From Candidatus Latescibacterota bacterium (GTDB taxonomy: Bacteria > JAAXHH01 > JACQVL01): 11,530 bases of DNA. The stretch spans positions 1 through 11,530 of the forward strand of contig JACQVL010000274.1 of the NCBI GenBank assembly GCA_016209865.1. The letters are read 5' to 3'. Below the pieces are notes generated by a model. The model saw only the letters and a list, made by a program, of their open reading frames with translations, did not search any database and was not told the origin of the DNA. This document shows positions 1 through 6,919 of this stretch, in pieces. Every line of letters starts with the position of its first letter. Position 1 is the first letter of the stretch. A program made the position numbers and the translations under genes.

Positions 1-1169
1 AATCGTCCGGGGAGCTGGTGGAGACCGTGGTGCTGTCGACCTGCAACCGGAGCGAGATTTACGCCACGACGAACGGGGCCGCCCCGGACCCGAGGCCGGG
101 GGAGACGTGGTTCTACCAGATCCACGGTCTGTCGGACGGGGACCTCACCCCGTATCTCTACCGACTGACGGACGAAGCGGCCATCCGCCATCTCTTCCGG
201 GTCGTGTCCAGCCTCGATTCGATGGTCGTGGGGGAGCAGCAGATTCTCGGCCAGGTGAAAGAGGCTTACCTCCGCTCGCTCGAAGAGCAGACGACGGGCG
301 TCATCCTGAACCGGCTGTTCGAGCGGGCGCTGGAGGTCGGGAAACTCGTCCGCGAGACGACCGACATCGGGGTGGGCGCGGTGTCGGTCAGTTCCGTGGC
401 GGTCGAGTTGGCGAAGAAGATCTTCAAAGACCTGGGCCGGCACACCGCGATGCTCATCGGCGCCGGAGAGACGAGCGAGCTCACCGCCCGGTACCTGGTG
501 GAGAACGGGATCAAAACGGTCATCGTGGCCAACCGGACGCACGAGCGGGCGGTCGAATTGGCGGAGCGGATCGACGGCCGGGCGGTCCGGTTCGAGGAAG
601 CCCGTCGGTGGATGACCGAGGTGGACATCGTCATCAGTTCGACGGGCGCACCGCATTACATCCTGAGCCGGGATGAGATGGTCGAAATCATGCACGACCG
701 GCGGAACCGGCCGATCTTCCTGATCGATATCGCCGTCCCACGGGACATCGACCCCCAGGCACGCAGTGTCTACAACGTCTTCTTGTACGACATCGACGAT
801 CTGCAGTCGGTCGTCGATGATAACGCTGAGCGGCGCCGGAAAGAGGGGATGAAAGCGGAGCGGATCATCGAGGAGGAAGTCGCCAGATTCCTCAGCTGGT
901 ACCGGGGACTGGCCGTCACTCCGACGATCGCCCAGTTGCGACAGTACGCCGACCAGGTTCGGACGAGCGAGGTGGAGCGCGCGCTGGCCCGCCTGAAACA
1001 TCTCTCCGAGGCCGATCATAAGACGATCGAGCAGATGAGTCAGGCTCTCGTCAATAAACTCCTCCATACCCCCACTGTCCGCCTCAAAGCGTCGTCGGAC
1101 CCCGGCCGCGAACTTCAGTACCTCCACGCCCTCCGCCATCTGTTCGGGCTGGACGAGGAAAAGCAATGA
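1..1169 (+). CDS. hemA: Glutamyl-tRNA reductase, 5'-partial
   Basis: Reduces glutamyl-tRNA(Glu) with NADPH to glutamate-1-semialdehyde, the first committed step of the C5 route to 5-aminolevulinate in the cytosol. The frame is open to the left edge (first full codon at 3). About 36 N-terminal residues are missing, judged from the catalytic Cys in STCNR (codon 42-44), which is Cys50 in the E. coli enzyme. The GTG at 18 lies inside this conserved block and is not the real start. Further family blocks are VVGEQQILGQVKEAY, the GVGAVSVSSVAVELAKK linker and the Rossmann motif GAGETSELTARYL. A C-terminal helical dimerisation region ends in HLFGLDEEKQ. HemL, the next enzyme and usual channelling partner, is encoded at the far end of this same cluster. 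The stop codon directly adjoins a heptamer-repeat spacer leading to hemC. Identification is firm. Confidence 0.97.
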   Translation, partial: SSGELVETVVLSTCNRSEIYATTNGAAPDPRPGETWFYQIHGLSDGDLTPYLYRLTDEAAIRHLFRVVSSLDSMVVGEQQILGQVKEAYLRSLEEQTTGVILNRLFERALEVGKLVRETTDIGVGAVSVSSVAVELAKKIFKDLGRHTAMLIGAGETSELTARYLVENGIKTVIVANRTHERAVELAERIDGRAVRFEEARRWMTEVDIVISSTGAPHYILSRDEMVEIMHDRRNRPIFLIDIAVPRDIDPQARSVYNVFLYDIDDLQSVVDDNAERRRKEGMKAERIIEEEVARFLSWYRGLAVTPTIAQLRQYADQVRTSEVERALARLKHLSEADHKTIEQMSQALVNKLLHTPTVRLKASSDPGRELQYLHALRHLFGLDEEKQ

Positions 1170-1170
1170 A

Positions 1171-1285
1171 GAGTGGCGAGTGACGAGTTAAAGAATAAAA
1201 ACAATTCATGTTGGTGCCCCATTTCTCTTCTGTTTCTCTTTGTTCTTACCCGTCACTCGTCACTCATCACTTGTCACTCGTCACT
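1171..1285 (+). repeat. Heptamer-armed inverted repeat between hemA and hemC
   Basis: This occupies almost the whole hemA-hemC spacer. The right arm (1251-1285) is five tandem 7-bp units close to CGTCACT; units 3 and 4 each differ at one base. The left arm (1172-1188) is about 2.5 units of the complementary AGTGACG. Pairing 1172-1188 with 1248-1264 gives 15 Watson-Crick pairs, one G-U and one mismatch over 17 nt. The loop side is purine-rich on the left (AAGAATAAAA) and pyrimidine-rich on the right (TTTGTTCTT), which could extend the stem. The element starts two bases after the hemA stop and ends eight bases before the hemC start. It could act as an attenuator, an RNA-stability hairpin or a mobile repeat; the sequence cannot say which. 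Confidence 0.8.
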
Positions 1286-1293
1286 TGATCTGT

Positions 1294-2196
1294 ATGTCTC
1301 TCTCCCTCATCATCGGCACGCGCGGCAGCCAGCTCGCCCTCGCGCAGACGCGGATGGTCGCCCATGACCTCCAGGCGGCGAACCCCGGCCTGACAGTCGA
1401 GACGCGTACGCTCACGACCACAGGGGATCGGATCACGGACGCCCCGCTTGCCTCGTTCGGCGGCGAGGGGGTGTTCGTCAAGGAGCTCGAACGGGCGCTC
1501 CTGTCCGGGGAGATCGACCTGGCCGTCCACAGCCTGAAGGACCTGCCGACGACTGTGCCTGATGGCCTCGTCATCGCCGCAGTGCCGGAGCGAGCCGACG
1601 TCCGGGATGCGCTCCTCGCCAAACAGCCTGGTGGGCTGGCCGTCCTTCCCGACGGGGCGCGCATCGGGACGAGCAGTCCGCGGCGGCGGGCGCAGTTGCT
1701 CTCCCACCGGCCAGACCTGCAGATCACCAACCTGCGCGGCAACCTCGACACCCGCCTCCGGAAACTCACTGAGACCGACCTGGACGCCATCGTCCTGGCT
1801 GCTGCCGGCCTCGACCGGCTGGGGTGGAGCGACCGGATCACCGAGCGATTATCTTGTGAGATTTGCCTTCCGGCCGTCAGTCAGGGGGCGCTCGCCGTCG
1901 AGACGCGACGGGATGACGACGCTATCATCGCGGCGGTCAGCCGGCTCAACCACGAACCCACTGTCACTGCCGTCACCGCAGAACGGGCGTTCTTGCGTGC
2001 ACTTGGCGGGGGATGCCAGGTGCCCGTCGGCGCCTGGGCGCGGTTCGAGGGGCCGACGCTCCGGCTGGATGGAATGATCGCGCACAGCGACGGCGTCTGG
2101 CTCGTCCGGGACGCGGTCGCCGGCCGGCCGGATGAGGCAGAAGAGTTAGGATCACGGCTGGCGGCGATGCTGCTGGAACGGATGCCCAAAGAGTGA
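1294..2196 (+). CDS. hemC: Hydroxymethylbilane synthase (porphobilinogen deaminase)
   Basis: Condenses four porphobilinogens head-to-tail into the linear tetrapyrrole hydroxymethylbilane, the substrate of the HemD domain encoded next. From ATG 1294 the protein has 300 residues, close to the family's usual length, and opens with the canonical MSLSLIIGTRGSQLALAQT. The catalytic Asp lies in HSLKDLPT (Asp83). TSSPRR (about 126-131) and NLRGNLDTRL (about 146-155) carry the cofactor/substrate-binding arginines. Cys241 in GGGCQVPVGA is the attachment site of the dipyrromethane cofactor. The frame stays open upstream to a TTG at 1240, but that stretch only translates the heptamer repeats, so ATG 1294 is preferred. 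No Shine-Dalgarno sequence is visible between the repeat and the ATG, which is unusual here. The last codon and stop overlap GTG 2193 of the next frame, suggesting coupling. Confidence 0.97.
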   Translation: MSLSLIIGTRGSQLALAQTRMVAHDLQAANPGLTVETRTLTTTGDRITDAPLASFGGEGVFVKELERALLSGEIDLAVHSLKDLPTTVPDGLVIAAVPERADVRDALLAKQPGGLAVLPDGARIGTSSPRRRAQLLSHRPDLQITNLRGNLDTRLRKLTETDLDAIVLAAAGLDRLGWSDRITERLSCEICLPAVSQGALAVETRRDDDAIIAAVSRLNHEPTVTAVTAERAFLRALGGGCQVPVGAWARFEGPTLRLDGMIAHSDGVWLVRDAVAGRPDEAEELGSRLAAMLLERMPKE

Positions 2197-2216
2197 ACAG
2201 GGCAAAGAGGGAAAAA

Positions 2217-3743
2217 GTGACCGGCATCGTGTACCTCGTCGGCGCGGGGCCGGGCGACCCCGGCCTGATCACCGTCAAGGGCCTCGCCTGCCTGAGACAG
2301 GCAGACATAGTGGTGTTCGACCACTTGGCGGATGCTCGGCTCGTCGCAGAAGCCTCGCCGCATGCGGAACGCATCTCCGTCCCCTGGCAGCCCGACCGGC
2401 AGGAACGGATCAACCAGATTTTGCTGGAGTACGCGCGCGCCGGGAAGACAGTCGTCCGGCTCAAAGGTGGCGACCCGTTCGTGTTCGGACGCGGCGGCGA
2501 GGAGACGCTGTTCCTGGCGGAGCACGGCATTCCGTTCGAGATCGTTCCCGGCGTGACCGCCGCCGTCGCCGTCCCCGCGTACGCGGGCATTCCCCTGACG
2601 CATCGGGGACTCGCATCCACGATCGCCATCGTGACGGGACACGAGGACCCGGCAAAGCCAAACTCGCACATCGACTGGCAGGCGCTCGCCGCCGGCATCG
2701 GGACGCTCGTCTTTTACATGGGCGCGAAAAACCTGCCGTCGATCGTCGAGCACCTGATCGCCCACGGAAAACCAGCCGGCACCCCCGTCGCGCTCATCCA
2801 GTGGGGCACGAAGCCGTCCCAGCGGACGCTGGTCGGGACGCTGGCGGACATCGTCCCGCGAGCTCAGCAGGCCGCGTTCAAGCCGCCCGTCCTCATCATC
2901 GTCGGAGACGTCGTCCGGCTGCGGGAGCAGCTCAACTGGTTCGAGACGAAGCCGCTCTTCGGCCTCCGGGTGCTCGTTACCCGCAGCCGGGAACAGGCGG
3001 GCGATCTCTCCGGCTGGCTGGCCGCGGCGGGAGCAGAACCGGTCGAAGTCCCGCTCATCCGGATTACCGACCCGGATGACTGGATGCCCCTCGACCATGT
3101 GATCGACCAACTCAATACGTACGACTGGCTCGTCTTCACGAGCGTGAACGGGGTAGAGAAATTTTTTGATCGGCTGTTCGCCTCCGGCCGGGATGTGAGA
3201 GCGTTGAGCGGGCTGAAAATCGGAGTCGTCGGAACGGCGACGGTTGAGCGTATGCGCACATACGGGACAGTCGCAGACTACCATCCAGTACGCTTCGACG
3301 CCGATGCACTCGTCGAAGGACTCGGCCAGTCATACACGATGCGCGGCGCCCGCGTCCTGTTCCCCAGCGCCGATATCGCGCGGGAGACGGTCGTCACCGG
3401 CCTGCGCGCCCTGGGCGCGGAGGTCATGCCGGTCGTCGCGTACCGCACCGTGTCCGAGACGACCCTTCCGCCCGCCATCATGACGATGCTCGAACAGGGG
3501 GAGATTCATGTCATCACGTTCGCCAGCCCGTCTACGGTGAAAGCGTTCATGCATGTTATCGGGGAGTCGCGCGCCCTCGACCTGCTGTCCCGCGTCGTCG
3601 TCGCCTGTATGGGGCCGGTCACACAGCAGGCGGCGGAGAACGCCGGAATGCGGGTCGGGATCGTCCCGGCGGAGGCGACGATCCCGGCGCTCGTTCATGC
3701 GATAGAAGAGCATTATCATGCCTCACATCGACATCGACCCTGA
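2217..3743 (+). CDS. cobA-hemD: Fused uroporphyrinogen-III C-methyltransferase / uroporphyrinogen-III synthase
   Basis: A two-domain enzyme. Residues 3-242 are a SUMT (CobA) methylase that uses S-adenosylmethionine to make precorrin-2 from uroporphyrinogen III. Residues about 248-505 are the HemD cyclase that makes uroporphyrinogen III from HemC's product. SUMT motifs visible are YLVGAGPGDPGLITVKG, VVRLKGGDPFVFGRGGEE (79-96), PGVTAAVAVPAYAGIPLTHR and VTGH. The HemD part opens with GLRVLVTRSREQAGDLSGWL and includes VFTSVNGVEKFF and ITFASPSTVKAF. GTG 2217 is chosen because AGAGG lies six bases upstream and the protein then begins right before the methylase fold (508 residues). GTG 2193, which overlaps the hemC stop as GTGA, would add eight residues (MNRAKREK) and cannot be excluded. 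The fusion places the branch-point enzyme and its substrate source in one chain. The 3' end overlaps the ferredoxin gene by 26 bases. Confidence 0.95.
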   Translation: MTGIVYLVGAGPGDPGLITVKGLACLRQADIVVFDHLADARLVAEASPHAERISVPWQPDRQERINQILLEYARAGKTVVRLKGGDPFVFGRGGEETLFLAEHGIPFEIVPGVTAAVAVPAYAGIPLTHRGLASTIAIVTGHEDPAKPNSHIDWQALAAGIGTLVFYMGAKNLPSIVEHLIAHGKPAGTPVALIQWGTKPSQRTLVGTLADIVPRAQQAAFKPPVLIIVGDVVRLREQLNWFETKPLFGLRVLVTRSREQAGDLSGWLAAAGAEPVEVPLIRITDPDDWMPLDHVIDQLNTYDWLVFTSVNGVEKFFDRLFASGRDVRALSGLKIGVVGTATVERMRTYGTVADYHPVRFDADALVEGLGQSYTMRGARVLFPSADIARETVVTGLRALGAEVMPVVAYRTVSETTLPPAIMTMLEQGEIHVITFASPSTVKAFMHVIGESRALDLLSRVVVACMGPVTQQAAENAGMRVGIVPAEATIPALVHAIEEHYHASHRHRP

Positions 3744-3897
3744 GAAATGCGGTTACTGCGGTGGGTGCGTGATCGTCTGCCACGACGACGCGATCGACCT
3801 GCTCGAAGTGACGCTGACGATCTCGGACGCCTGCACCCTCTGCAACGCGTGCATCGTCTTCTGCCCGGTCGGCGCGCTGGAGATGGCGGATGACTGA
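3718..3897 (+). CDS. Small 2[4Fe-4S] ferredoxin
   Basis: A 59-residue protein beginning MPHIDIDPEKCGYCGGCVI. Two cluster-binding motifs are complete: Cys11-x2-Cys14-x2-Cys17-x3-Cys21 and Cys39-x2-Cys42-x2-Cys45-x3-Cys49-Pro. This is the bacterial-type dicluster ferredoxin pattern, a cytosolic one-electron carrier. The residue after Cys21 is His, where this family commonly has Pro, which could alter the environment of one cluster. The start overlaps the end of cobA-hemD by 26 bases, and its stop overlaps the next ATG by 8 bases (ATGACTGA), so it should be translated with the adjacent flavoprotein. Ferredoxins encoded next to geranylgeranyl reductases donate electrons to them in some methanogenic archaea; by analogy this is probably the partner of the 3890 gene. 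Partner assignment is inference. Confidence 0.9.
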   Translation: MPHIDIDPEKCGYCGGCVIVCHDDAIDLLEVTLTISDACTLCNACIVFCPVGALEMADD

Positions 3898-5068
3898 GCA
3901 GTATGATGTCGTCGTCGTCGGAGCGGGCCCGGGCGGGTCGGTCACGGCCAAAACGCTCGCCGCCCGCGGTGTCTCCGTCCTGCTCGTCGAGAAGCGGCAG
4001 GAGATCGGAGCAGCCCTCCGGTGCGCGGAGGTGGTCGGACCTCGGCCGGAAATCCGCCGGTTTATCGAGGTCGATGAGGGCTGGGTTCTGCAAGACATCG
4101 ATGAGCTGTGGCTCTTCCCGCCGGGCGGACAGAAGATCGAAAAACGCCTCCCCGGCTGCGGGGTGCTGGTCGATCGCAAGCGGTTCGATAAAGCCTTAGC
4201 CATCGCGGCAGCCGACGCGGGCGCGCGGGTGTGGACGAAGACACGGGCGACCGGATTGACGCGGGAGGATGGTCGCGTCGTCGTCACCCTCCGCCATCTC
4301 GGGACGGACCGCCGGGTCGCCGCCCGCGTCGTCGTCGGCGCGGACGGGGTGGAGTCGCTCGTCGGCCGGTGGGGCGGGATCGAGACCGCGCTGGGACTGA
4401 CGGGCGTGTTCTCCGCCGTCCAGTACCACCTGACGGGGATCGACGGGCCGTCCGGAGTGCTGCAGTTCTTCTTCGGGAACGAGGTCGCGCCCGGCGGCTA
4501 CCTGTGGGTGTTCCCCAAAGGCGACCGCACGGCGAACGTCGGGGTGTGCGTCTCGCCCGCCTGCCAGAAAGACCGGCGCGCGCTCGATTACCTGAACGCG
4601 TTCGTCGCCGCCCGGTACCCGGAGGCCAGCTCGGTCGAGATGGCGATGGGTGGGATTCCGATCGCGGGCCCGCTGAAGTCGCTCGTCGCGGACAACGTCG
4701 TGCTCGTTGGGGACGCCGGCCATCAGACGAACCCGCTGTCCGCTGGCGGCATCATGAACGCGATGGTCGCGGGAGCGATGGCCGCTGAGGTCATCGCGGA
4801 TGCGCTCGCGCGGCGGGATGTCTCCAAAGAGAGCCTCAGCGCGTACGACCAGCGATGGCGTGAGACGGCGGGCAACCTCTACCGCTGGCATGCCCGCCTG
4901 CGCCGGCTCTACCTCAAGCTGAGCGACCGTGACCTCGACCGGCTCGGCGAGGTGCTGGCCGCGCTCATCAGAGATCGCCAGCCAGACGACCTGTACAGCA
5001 TCGAGTTCGTTGCAACCCTGCTCAGGTCGATGGCCTGGATGCTACCGAAGTTCCGTTTTTTGAGGTGA
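3890..5068 (+). CDS. Geranylgeranyl-reductase-family FAD-dependent oxidoreductase
   Basis: A 392-residue flavoprotein of the GGR/ChlP group, which saturates isoprenoid double bonds of quinones, lipids or chlorophyll tails. Visible are the N-terminal dinucleotide fold YDVVVVGAGPGGSVTA (GxGxxG at 11-16, Glu34 ending strand 2) and RCAEVVG with Cys45, matching the conserved Cys of archaeal GGRs. Also present are GCGVLVDRKRFDKAL, VVGADGVESLVGR, the substrate-cavity motif YLWVFP (204-209) and the FAD-closing motif GDAGHQTNPLSAGGI (274-288). ATG 3890 has GGAG seven bases upstream and overlaps the ferredoxin stop, so the pair is coupled. The next gene starts six bases after the stop. The true substrate is unknown: menaquinone or polyprenyl chains are the default guess, while the tetrapyrrole setting leaves open a porphyrin-linked substrate. 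Family call is strong; substrate call is not. Confidence 0.88.
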   Translation: MTEQYDVVVVGAGPGGSVTAKTLAARGVSVLLVEKRQEIGAALRCAEVVGPRPEIRRFIEVDEGWVLQDIDELWLFPPGGQKIEKRLPGCGVLVDRKRFDKALAIAAADAGARVWTKTRATGLTREDGRVVVTLRHLGTDRRVAARVVVGADGVESLVGRWGGIETALGLTGVFSAVQYHLTGIDGPSGVLQFFFGNEVAPGGYLWVFPKGDRTANVGVCVSPACQKDRRALDYLNAFVAARYPEASSVEMAMGGIPIAGPLKSLVADNVVLVGDAGHQTNPLSAGGIMNAMVAGAMAAEVIADALARRDVSKESLSAYDQRWRETAGNLYRWHARLRRLYLKLSDRDLDRLGEVLAALIRDRQPDDLYSIEFVATLLRSMAWMLPKFRFLR

Positions 5069-5074
5069 ACAATC

Positions 5075-5734
5075 ATGCCGTTCTGCCCGGACTGCGAATA
5101 CGAATACGAAGGCGACATCACCGTCTGCCCGGACTGCGGGGCGACGCTCGTCGAGGCGTTGACGGAGCAGCCTCAGTACATCTGCGACGAATGTAAAGAG
5201 CCCCTGCCGGGCGATGCCGCGTGGTGCTCCCAGTGTGGAACAGTCTTCATCGACACGCTCCGGTGCTTCCGTCACCCGGACACGTCCGCGCATGGCCGGT
5301 GCGTCATCTGCGGCCAGCATCTGTGCAAACAGTGCGCCGTCCGGAACATGGGACGGTATTTCTGCGAACAGGACGCGAACGTTGAGATGGTCGAAGGGTA
5401 CGTCAACGTGTACACCACCGGGCACGATTGGGAAGCAGAGTTGATCAAAGGCTACCTTGAGAACGAGGGCATTCCGTGTCGAGTCTTCTCCCAGAAAGAC
5501 ACCTCCCGGATGTTCACCATCGGGAATTTGAGTGTCATCAAACTGCTCGTCCCACGCTCCCGGTTTCGCGAAGCGGAGATGATTCTTGCCGAGAAATTCG
5601 TCCCCTCCGGCGCCGTCCAGTATGAGTGCGAACGGTGCGGGGCGATCTGCGGGAAGGACGAGATGCGGTGTCCGAATTGTGGGGAGGAGTTTGAGGAAGA
5701 GAGGGGTCAGGGGTCAGGGGTCAGGGGTCAGTGA
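5075..5734 (+). CDS. Zinc-ribbon protein with DUF2007 domain
   Basis: A 219-residue protein of unknown function rich in CxxC pairs. Cys4/7 with Cys18/21 form the first zinc ribbon and Cys37/40 with Cys51/54 the second. A B-box-like segment at 64-97 has Cys64, His67, Cys76, Cys79, Cys84, Cys87 and Cys97. Residues about 116-175 (GHDWEAELIKGYLENEGIPC to SRFREAEMILAEKF) match the DUF2007 'putative signal transducing' fold. Cys185/188 and Cys199/202 close a C-terminal zinc ribbon. No signal peptide or membrane segment is seen. GAGGTG, overlapping the stop of the preceding gene, sits six to seven bases before the ATG, so it is coupled to the GGR gene. The last residues (GQGSGVRGQ) and the stop codon are encoded by 7-bp repeats, so the native C-terminus has probably been extended or replaced. 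It may be a regulatory or metal-sensing adaptor; I cannot assign a function. Confidence 0.85.
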   Translation: MPFCPDCEYEYEGDITVCPDCGATLVEALTEQPQYICDECKEPLPGDAAWCSQCGTVFIDTLRCFRHPDTSAHGRCVICGQHLCKQCAVRNMGRYFCEQDANVEMVEGYVNVYTTGHDWEAELIKGYLENEGIPCRVFSQKDTSRMFTIGNLSVIKLLVPRSRFREAEMILAEKFVPSGAVQYECERCGAICGKDEMRCPNCGEEFEEERGQGSGVRGQ

Positions 5735-5831
5735 GGTCAGAAAATCAGGAAAATGGGAGAAGATGGGGAAATCGTATTTGCCGAGCATCTCTTTCCGGTC
5801 TTGTCTTTCCTGACCCCTGAATCCTGACCCC
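5703..5831 (+). repeat. Heptamer-armed inverted repeat between zinc-ribbon gene and hemB
   Basis: The left arm is four perfect tandem copies of GGGGTCA (5703-5730), running through the last codons of the upstream gene; a partial copy follows the stop. The right arm (5811-5831) is TGACCCC, TGAATCC, TGACCCC. The arms pair at 22 of 24 positions. The intervening 70-80 nt is again purine-rich on the left (AGAAAATCAGGAAAATGGGA) and pyrimidine-rich on the right (TCTTGTCTTTCC), so the hairpin may be much longer than the arms. It ends 23 bases before hemB and leaves that gene's ribosome binding site free. The layout matches the hemA-hemC element, but the heptamer sequence is unrelated. Confidence 0.82.
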
Positions 5832-5841
5832 TGCTTTTCTG

Positions 5842-5848
5842 AAAGGAG
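5842..5848 (+). promoter_or_regulatory. Ribosome binding site of hemB
   Basis: AAAGGAG lies six bases before ATG 5855. It is the strongest Shine-Dalgarno match in the window and sits just outside the right heptamer arm, so hemB translation should not depend on melting the hairpin. Confidence 0.75.
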
Positions 5849-5854
5849 TCTCCC

Positions 5855-6829
5855 ATGCTATTCCCCATCCACCGGCCGCGCCGGTTACGCCGGACGGAGG
5901 CATTACGCCGGATGGTGCGCGAGACCCGGCTGTCCGTCGATGACCTGATCGAGCCGCTGTTCGTCTGCCCGGGACACCGGTCCCGCCAGGAAGTCGGATC
6001 GATGCCGGGCGTCTTCCGGCTGTCCGTCGATCTGTGCGTCGACGAATGCCGCCGGACGGCGGAGGTTGGGATTCCGGCGGTCATCCTGTTCGGCATCCCG
6101 GAGTCGAAGGACGCGGTCGGGTCCGGGGCGTACGCGGAGGACGGGATCGTCCAGCGCGCCGTCCGGGAGGTCAAACAGGCGTGCCCCGACCTGACGGTCA
6201 TCACGGACGTGTGTTTGTGTGAATACACCGACCACGGGCATTGCGGGGTGATCCGCGACGGAGACGTGGAGAACGACCCGACGCTCAACCTTTTGACGAA
6301 GACCGCCCTTTCGCACGCCCGCGCGGGCGCGGACATCATCGCCCCGTCGGACATGATGGACGGCCGGGTCGGGACGATCCGCTGTGGGTTGGATGAGAAC
6401 GGGTTTACCCAGACTCCTATTATGGCGTATTCTGCGAAATATGCGTCCGCTTACTACGGCCCGTTCCGGGAAGCCGCCGGTTCCGCCCCACAGTTCGGCG
6501 ACCGGCGGTCGTACCAGATGGACCCGGCCAACGCGGAGGAGGCGCTCCGGGAAGTGGAGCTCGACCTCGACGAAGGGGCGGACATCGTCATGGTCAAGCC
6601 TGCCTTAGCGTACCTGGACATCATCCATCGGGTGAAAACCCAGTTCGGCGTCCCGGTCGCCGCGTACAACGTCAGCGGGGAGTACGCGATGATCAAAGCC
6701 GCCGGCCGGTTGGGCTGGGTCGATGAGACGCGGGTGATGATGGAGACGCTGACCGCCATCAAACGGGCGGGCGCGGATTTGATCCTGACGTATTTTGCAA
6801 AGGATGTGGCCGGATTATTGAGGGATTAG
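5855..6829 (+). CDS. hemB: Porphobilinogen synthase (5-aminolevulinate dehydratase), Zn-type
   Basis: Condenses two 5-aminolevulinates into porphobilinogen, linking HemL's product to HemC. The protein has 324 residues, normal for the family. The Schiff-base lysines are Lys195 in [16 protein letters not shown] and Lys248 in [13 protein letters not shown]. The metal site is the cysteine-rich form, Cys120-x-Cys122-x7-Cys130 in [15 protein letters not shown], so a catalytic-zinc enzyme is expected rather than the Mg-only type with aspartates. Other family blocks are [40 protein letters not shown] and [13 protein letters not shown]. The ATG at 5855 follows AAAGGAG by six bases. The stop lies inside degenerate 7-bp repeats that begin the hemB-hemL spacer. 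Identification is firm. Confidence 0.98.
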   Translation: MLFPIHRPRRLRRTEALRRMVRETRLSVDDLIEPLFVCPGHRSRQEVGSMPGVFRLSVDLCVDECRRTAEVGIPAVILFGIPESKDAVGSGAYAEDGIVQRAVREVKQACPDLTVITDVCLCEYTDHGHCGVIRDGDVENDPTLNLLTKTALSHARAGADIIAPSDMMDGRVGTIRCGLDENGFTQTPIMAYSAKYASAYYGPFREAAGSAPQFGDRRSYQMDPANAEEALREVELDLDEGADIVMVKPALAYLDIIHRVKTQFGVPVAAYNVSGEYAMIKAAGRLGWVDETRVMMETLTAIKRAGADLILTYFAKDVAGLLRD

Positions 6830-6917
6830 GGGGTGGGAAATGGATTCCCGCTTTCGCGGGAATGACAACAACGTGTGTTCTTCCCGAACCCCGTACCCCG
6901 AATCCCGAACCCCGAGG
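6818..6917 (+). repeat. Degenerate heptamer arms around a palindrome, hemB-hemL spacer
   Basis: The right side (6883-6917) holds five 7-bp units close to CCCGAAC, ending directly in the hemL ribosome binding site. The left side (6818-6838) reads TTGAGGG, ATTAGGG, GGTGGGA. This is a weak complement of the right arm (whose reverse complement contains ATTCGGG and GTACGGG) and includes the hemB stop. The 28-bp palindromic element at 6841-6868 lies between them. The right array is clear; the left arm is a weaker reading. Confidence 0.6.
6841..6868 (+). repeat. Palindromic interspersed repeat, dRS3-like, copy 1
   Basis: A perfect hairpin, ATTCCCGC-TTTC-GCGGGAAT (6844-6863), inside a 28-bp sequence whose exact reverse complement occurs at 8261-8288. 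The core fits ATTCCC-N8-GGGAAT, the pattern of the neisserial dRS3 repeat; similar palindromes are widespread in bacterial intergenic DNA. In one frame it translates as MDSRFRGND, which can create a false hemL extension. Confidence 0.85.
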
Positions 6918-6919
6918 AG
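6914..6919 (+). promoter_or_regulatory. Ribosome binding site of hemL
   Basis: GAGGAG lies seven bases before ATG 6927 and decides the start. Its first bases belong to the last unit of the CCCGAAC heptamer array, so any folding of the array would affect access to this site. Confidence 0.7.

Noticed and set aside
1191-1250. A sigma-70 promoter in the AT-rich part of the hemA-hemC spacer
   Set aside because: No convincing -35/-10 pair with proper spacing; the AT richness is explained as well by the purine/pyrimidine loop flanks.
1240-1293. Upstream extension of hemC from a TTG codon
   Set aside because: It translates the CGTCACT repeats (VTRHSSLVTRH) with no ribosome site, and HemC homology begins exactly at ATG 1294.
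1881-3284. 467-codon open frame on the minus strand over hemC and cobA-hemD
   Set aside because: Arg/Asp/Gly-rich composition with no recognisable domain; typical antisense frame in GC-rich DNA over two certain genes.
5703-5831. CRISPR-like array
   Set aside because: Units are 7 bp and contiguous with no unique spacers, and no cas genes are present.
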